From Candidatus Bathyarchaeota archaeon (GTDB lineage Archaea > Thermoproteota > Bathyarchaeia > Bathyarchaeales > Bathycorpusculaceae), in assembly GCA_003601785.1 (NCBI GenBank), contig PIYA01000027.1, positions 1 through 8,870 on the forward strand: a stretch of DNA of 8,870 nt, in the 5' to 3' direction. Of this stretch, positions 6,629 through 8,870 are shown one piece after another. The position numbers and the translations under genes were made by a program. Position 1 is the stretch's first letter; each line of letters opens with the position of its first letter. The notes under the pieces are model-generated. The model ran no database searches. It was not told the origin of the DNA and saw only the letters and a list, made by a program, of their open reading frames with translations.

Positions 6629-6760
6629 CGATGAAGGTACCAAAGACCGTGTGCCCAACGGGTTGCGTGGCCTCCAGAGGAGGCAACGTCCGCGCGATAC
6701 GTGCGTGCAATACGCGCGCATTAACGGCACACGGCACCCGATTGTAGTCGTAGTGTTTTT
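6629..6760 (+). ncRNA. Possible structured small RNA (GC-rich, unassigned)
   Basis: From 6647 to 6740 about two thirds of the bases are G or C, in an otherwise AT-rich intergenic region; this is a known sign of RNA genes in AT-rich thermophiles. A 9-bp outer stem pairs CCGTGTGCC (6647-6655) with GGCACACGG (6726-6734). Inside it, GCCTCC (6670-6675) pairs with GGAGGC (6679-6684) around an AGA loop, and a CG-rich arm can form from 6691-6718. A TATA box lies upstream and a T5 tract at 6756-6760 could end the transcript. I recognise no tRNA, SRP, RNase P, C/D-box or H/ACA pattern. The same stretch can be read as a 38-residue peptide gene, and the two readings exclude or overlap each other. Confidence 0.3.
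6631..6747 (+). CDS. Possible leaderless 38-residue cysteine-containing peptide
   Basis: The ATG at 6631 sits where the TATA box at 6599 would start transcription, so the frame could be leaderless. The peptide begins MKVPKTVCPTGC, has cysteines at 8, 12 and 26, is rich in Arg, Ala and Thr, and ends at TAG 6745-6747. It matches no family I recognise. The codons are far more GC-rich than those of the neighbouring genes, which speaks for an RNA gene or foreign origin rather than a settled protein gene. The open frame continues upstream to 6529, but that part lies before the TATA box and is unlikely to be used. Confidence 0.25.
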   Translation: MKVPKTVCPTGCVASRGGNVRAIRACNTRALTAHGTRL

Positions 6761-7793
6761 AAGCAAGCCAATAGTAGGCTTTTGCGAATCTTCCCCTACA
6801 ACTTCTCATTTTACGCGAGTCAAAAAATAGAGGTTGGAGAGGTTCCAAGGTCTCTCCGCGTTGTATTTTTGTTCTGAGCGCACCTACAATTATGTCTGTA
6901 ACTTGTATTGGTTTCGACTCATGGGATTTGAGATTTGCGAAAAGAGGGGTATATTTCTCAAAATACTTTCCTTTACGTTTGGCAAGAGTTTGAACAAACA
7001 ACCTAACTGCCTTGTTTGCAGTTAAGGGACGAAAATCTGTGTCGCAATGTATAGGGATTTCATTAGCCAATTGGAAAAACTTTCTTTTCAACGCGCGTCT
7101 TAATCTCTTTTGACCAGGATCTCTTTCATATCCAGAAAAGCAACCCTCTATTAGGTTCTTGAAGATGTTTTCAACTTTGCCTATCGGAGAAACCAATGCG
7201 TCTGTCTTGATAACAAGCAACCCTTTGCAACAGATTGATAACAAAAGTTTGAATTTTTCAAGAACCATTGACCGATAATGCGGATTCAATTTTGACCACT
7301 TGTATTCTTGATGATTATGGGTTTTTGGCAAGTTGAGATGTTTCTCCAAGTATACATATGAGGCTTCAAAATCAGGTATGAAGCAAATTCCAAGTATAGT
7401 AATATGCTTGATAGAGCTTGTATCAATTCCAACAGACGGTTTGTCGGAAAGAACTGGAAGTAAAAATAGGTTTCCATCTACTTTGACCCGTCTTATTTTC
7501 ATTCCATAATGGCCCTTTAAACCTTGTGCAACCCATCCTTTTCTGACTCTATAAACCTCGCTTCGAGCCACATACTTGAACTGGGGATCTAGCGAGTTTA
7601 GCAGCGATTCGTATCTCGTTGATGGGCTTGCTATTCTTCGGTAGAAATCAGAGGGCATAACCAGCGTTGGTTCTAGATCGAAAGTTTTGCCCTTGTATAC
7701 GAATCTTTCACCCAAATATGCAGCTCGGATAATTGAGAGAAAAAGTCTAATCCAATGAGGCTTCTGGGAATGTTCAGATTTGCTATTTGCCAA
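6759..7793 (-). CDS. DUF3800 (RNase H-fold) protein
   Basis: The second half of this 344-residue protein follows the DUF3800 pattern: GIDTSS with D124 and the hydrophobic strand ITILGICFIP, then EYKWSKL (163-169), a strand with an acidic residue (KTDAL, 196-200), DTDFRP (251-256), and IQVTDIIVGALRTK (296-309), where the family usually has IQ.AD. These acidic residues would form an RNase H-like metal site; the change of AD to TD is noted. The first 120 residues are not recognised. The function of DUF3800 proteins is unsettled; many sit in phage, defence or mobile contexts. The only start in frame near the N-terminus is TTG 7793, which overlaps by 11 bases the end of the frame that continues the upstream RHH gene, implying a coupled operon. 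The next in-frame Met is residue 46, which would keep the DUF3800 core. Confidence 0.7.
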   Translation of the reverse strand: MANSKSEHSQKPHWIRLFLSIIRAAYLGERFVYKGKTFDLEPTLVMPSDFYRRIASPSTRYESLLNSLDPQFKYVARSEVYRVRKGWVAQGLKGHYGMKIRRVKVDGNLFLLPVLSDKPSVGIDTSSIKHITILGICFIPDFEASYVYLEKHLNLPKTHNHQEYKWSKLNPHYRSMVLEKFKLLLSICCKGLLVIKTDALVSPIGKVENIFKNLIEGCFSGYERDPGQKRLRRALKRKFFQLANEIPIHCDTDFRPLTANKAVRLFVQTLAKRKGKYFEKYTPLFANLKSHESKPIQVTDIIVGALRTKIQRGETLEPLQPLFFDSRKMRSCRGRFAKAYYWLA

Positions 7794-7950
7794 TGCAAGT
7801 CATTGAAACAATGGTTCCACGAAATAGAAAAGATTTTCTAAAGTCTTTATAGAACGTTTGAGCCAGAAAGCTGAGGTTTTTCAATATTTTCGCCAATTCA
7901 GGAGAAGGATGAACAAAGGTGTTAAGTTTAGGGACAGCTTCCCTAAATTT
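7783..7950 (-). pseudogene. Frame-shifted C-terminal part of the RHH protein
   Basis: Between the RHH stop and the DUF3800 start the minus strand stays open in another frame, with a protein-like sequence (FREAVPKLNTFVHPSPELAK..., then FLAQTFYKDFRKSFLFRG) and a TAG at 7785-7783. It has no ATG or GTG start, and a TAA closes the same frame upstream. Dropping one A from the A5 run at 7948-7952 joins it to the RHH protein, giving about 105 residues. The end would then overlap the DUF3800 TTG by 11 bases, as in coupled genes. This could be a natural mutation, a programmed +1 shift or an assembly indel. Confidence 0.45.
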
Positions 7951-7952
7951 TT
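7927..7952. repeat. 8-bp inverted repeat followed by T5 on the plus strand
   Basis: TTTAGGGA (7927-7934) and TCCCTAAA (7940-7947) are exact inverted copies around CAGCT, followed by TTTTT (7948-7952). On the plus strand this looks like a terminator hairpin, but no plus-strand gene precedes it. On the minus strand the A5 comes first and the hairpin forms just after, covering the RHH stop codon. One such repeat per window is near chance expectation. Confidence 0.35.
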
Positions 7953-8101
7953 CCGTGTACTTTTTCTGTTATGAGGTTTATGCTTTTTGCGTATTCCATG
8001 AAGGCTTGGCGTAATACCTCGCTTTCTCCTATGCCTAAGCTTTCCGCTATCCTTTCAAGCAAGCGTCTCTGTTCTTTGCTCAGGTAGACTTTCCGTTTCA
8101 T
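7943..8101 (-). CDS. Ribbon-helix-helix (CopG/Arc-type) DNA-binding protein
   Basis: This 52-residue protein has the ribbon-helix-helix layout: a short basic strand (MKRKVYLS, residues 1-8), a first helix (KEQRRLLERIAESL), a G-I-G-E-S turn, and a second helix (SEVLRQAFMEYAKSI). Proteins of this type dimerise and insert the paired strands into the DNA major groove, usually to repress their own operon. A 12-bp palindrome over its expected transcription start fits that. It is the upstream partner of the DUF3800 gene on the same strand. Its end is doubtful: the stop follows an A5 run, and a one-base shift there continues the protein for about 50 residues. It may be an antitoxin-like or mobile-element regulator. 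That is inference from the family. Confidence 0.75.
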   Translation of the reverse strand: MKRKVYLSKEQRRLLERIAESLGIGESEVLRQAFMEYAKSINLITEKVHGKI

Positions 8102-8111
8102 TTATGGAAGC

Positions 8112-8123
8112 ACCTACGTAGGT
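8112..8123. promoter_or_regulatory. 12-bp palindrome, operator candidate for the RHH protein
   Basis: ACCTACGTAGGT is a perfect palindrome 11 bases upstream of the RHH start codon. A minus-strand TATA-like tract (TTTTTTATTTTG, about 8150 to 8139) would place transcription start at roughly 8118-8120, inside the palindrome. A bound RHH dimer would then block initiation. A palindrome of this length is expected about twice per window by chance, so the position carries the argument. Confidence 0.45.
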
Positions 8124-8138
8124 ACCACTTAACATTTC

Positions 8139-8160
8139 AAAATAAAAAACGTTTCTTTAA
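8139..8160. promoter_or_regulatory. AT-rich divergent promoter region
   Basis: This tract, AAAATAAAAAACG followed by TTTCTTTAATC, offers TATA-like elements in both directions: leftwards for the RHH-DUF3800 unit and rightwards for the short gene at 8179. The elements are loose matches. Confidence 0.3.
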
Positions 8161-8178
8161 TCAAAAACAGCGTGGTTT

Positions 8179-8318
8179 GTGGTTAAAATTCCATGGGAAC
8201 AAACTGACGAGTATATTCGCAGTGGACATCGCAGCCCAGAAGATTTTCAGGAAGGCTCATTGCGAACATCACGATCGGCGAGAAGCAGGGAATAGTGTAC
8301 TTCAGGAAACGGAAGTAA
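8179..8318 (+). pseudogene. Short gene broken by a one-base shift
   Basis: From GTG 8179 the plus strand reads MVKIPWEQTDEYIRSGHRSP and on to EGSLRT, which looks like real protein. It then turns into a low-quality tail ending at TAG 8293-8295. One base earlier in phase, the sequence after SLRT continues as ITIGEKQGIVYFRKRK with TAA at 8316-8318. One missing A in the CGAACATC stretch (about 8252-8260) explains both halves, giving an intact form of about 46 residues. From memory, the start resembles short proteins from archaeal and phage-like contexts beginning with a P-W-E-x-T-x-x-x-I-R-x-x-x-R-x-P pattern followed by S-x-R-T-I; those are usually longer, so this may also be truncated. I cannot name the family. 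Confidence 0.5.
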
Positions 8319-8338
8319 CCTTTAACGGAAATCTAAAA

Positions 8339-8347
8339 TTTAAAAAG
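8339..8347 (+). promoter_or_regulatory. polB: TATA box of polB
   Basis: TTTAAAAAG lies 24-32 bases before the ATG at 8371, the position expected for a leaderless polB transcript. No ribosome-binding motif is visible before the ATG, in line with that. Confidence 0.5.
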
Positions 8348-8370
8348 TGTTAAAAGTTGCTTATTCTCCT

Positions 8371-8870
8371 ATGTTATTGGAAGAATCACCAATGAAGATT
8401 ACGTTTTGGCTTTTAGACGTGAACTATGAGGTTAAGAATCATAAGCCTGAAATCTGGCTGTGGGGTGTTGACAGCTCAGGCAACCGTGTACTCGTTATAG
8501 ACAGAAATTTCCTTTCCTACTTCTACGTTGTTGTGGAAGACCACGCGGATCCGGTTAAGGTTGCCAAAGGGATTGAAGCTGAGAAGGCTAAGTACGGTTT
8601 TGTAACGAAAACCGAGATTGTTGAGCGGAGATTTTTCGGTAAACCAGTTAAAGCCGTGAAGGTTTACTGCGGAGACCCCGATTTCATATCTAAATACGCG
8701 AAGGCTTTTCGGAAACTCGAAGGGGTGAAAGACTGCTTCGAAGATGACATTCGATACTCCATGCGTTATCTAATCGATAACAACGTTATCCCTTGTGAAT
8801 GGCATGAAGTGGATGTTGTTGAAGAAGAAAACGCTCCAGACGTCCAAGTTGACAAAGTTTACAAAGCCAA
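8371..8870 (+). CDS. polB: Family B DNA polymerase, N-terminal part (runs off the right edge)
   Basis: The visible 166 residues match the N-terminal domain of archaeal replicative family B DNA polymerases. FWLLDVNYEVKNHKPEIWLWG opens the first strands, NFLSYFYVV corresponds to the conserved F-x-P-Y-F-Y region (with Ser for Pro), and DDIRYSMRYLIDNNVIPCEWHEVDV corresponds to the stretch leading towards the 3'-5' exonuclease domain. In some archaea this N-terminal domain senses template uracil. The exonuclease and polymerase motifs lie beyond the window. The ATG at 8371 fits a leaderless start from the TATA box at 8339; an in-frame ATG at 8392 gives the more usual MKITFWLLD beginning and is the alternative. 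Confidence 0.92.
   Translation, partial: MLLEESPMKITFWLLDVNYEVKNHKPEIWLWGVDSSGNRVLVIDRNFLSYFYVVVEDHADPVKVAKGIEAEKAKYGFVTKTEIVERRFFGKPVKAVKVYCGDPDFISKYAKAFRKLEGVKDCFEDDIRYSMRYLIDNNVIPCEWHEVDVVEEENAPDVQVDKVYKA

Noticed and set aside
6529..6630. Upstream part of the plus-strand frame leading into the 38-residue peptide (MSKKWCSCDKQRGNV...).
   Set aside because: It runs through the dyad and the TATA box, and no promoter is seen before it; the leaderless start at 6631 is the better reading.
6640..6740. The GC-rich stretch as a tRNA, H/ACA or C/D-box RNA.
   Set aside because: No T-loop consensus, no ACA directly after the closing stem, and no RTGATGA/CTGA box pair in the right places.
7799..7812. 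Small inverted repeat CATTG-AAA-CAATG.
   Set aside because: A 5-bp stem inside the presumed coding frame is expected by chance.
6367..8370. The accessory island as an insertion sequence.
   Set aside because: No transposase or integrase motif, no matching terminal repeats and no target duplication were found at its ends; the DUF3800 protein is not a transposase.
1..8790. The 13-mer TAACAACGTTATC occurs at the left edge and again near 8779-8791.
   Set aside because: One repeat of this length is expected by chance in a window of this size, and both copies lie in coding sequence; not taken as an attachment site.

Overview
The window reads as a piece of an archaeal chromosome, most likely from the TACK/Bathyarchaeia side of the domain. 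It carries an archaeal two-repeat TATA-binding protein, an archaeal pelota, the N-terminus of a family B DNA polymerase and a CTU1/TtuA-type tRNA thiolase. Promoters look archaeal: AT-rich TATA boxes sit about 25-35 bases before leaderless or short-leader starts. The lineage is an inference from gene content; no rRNA is present.

Left part (1-2880): a cut-off restriction-endonuclease-fold gene (minus strand) diverges from a small DUF1922-like zinc-ribbon gene (plus). Next comes a minus-strand ECF-type metal transporter operon, cbiM-cbiQ-cbiO, probably for cobalt or nickel. No cbiN is seen. The 5' end of cbiQ looks shifted by one base.

Middle part (2877-6348): mostly informational genes. A TtuA/NcsA-type tRNA 2-thiolation enzyme (minus) diverges from a nucleotidyltransferase-domain protein (plus) over one shared TATA element. 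TBP (minus) lies tail to tail with the nucleotidyltransferase gene. Upstream of TBP, on the same strand, is pelota, which probably starts at TTG.

Right part (6350-8370): an accessory island between pelota and polB. It holds a 10-bp dyad abutting a strong TATA box. That promoter leads into a short GC-rich unit of about 100 bases, which is either a structured RNA or a leaderless 38-residue peptide gene. Next is a minus-strand two-gene unit, a ribbon-helix-helix (RHH) protein followed by a DUF3800 protein. Its promoter holds a 12-bp palindrome that could be the RHH operator. The RHH gene appears frameshifted in an A5 run, and its shifted C-terminal frame overlaps the DUF3800 start by 11 bases. 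On the other side of the same promoter region is a short plus-strand gene that also looks broken by one base. polB then begins and runs off the right edge.

The best candidate for something undescribed is this island: the RHH/DUF3800 pair with its palindrome, and the dyad-controlled GC-rich unit beside it. Three probable single-base shifts in one window could be real decay or assembly indels, and this should be settled before building on them.
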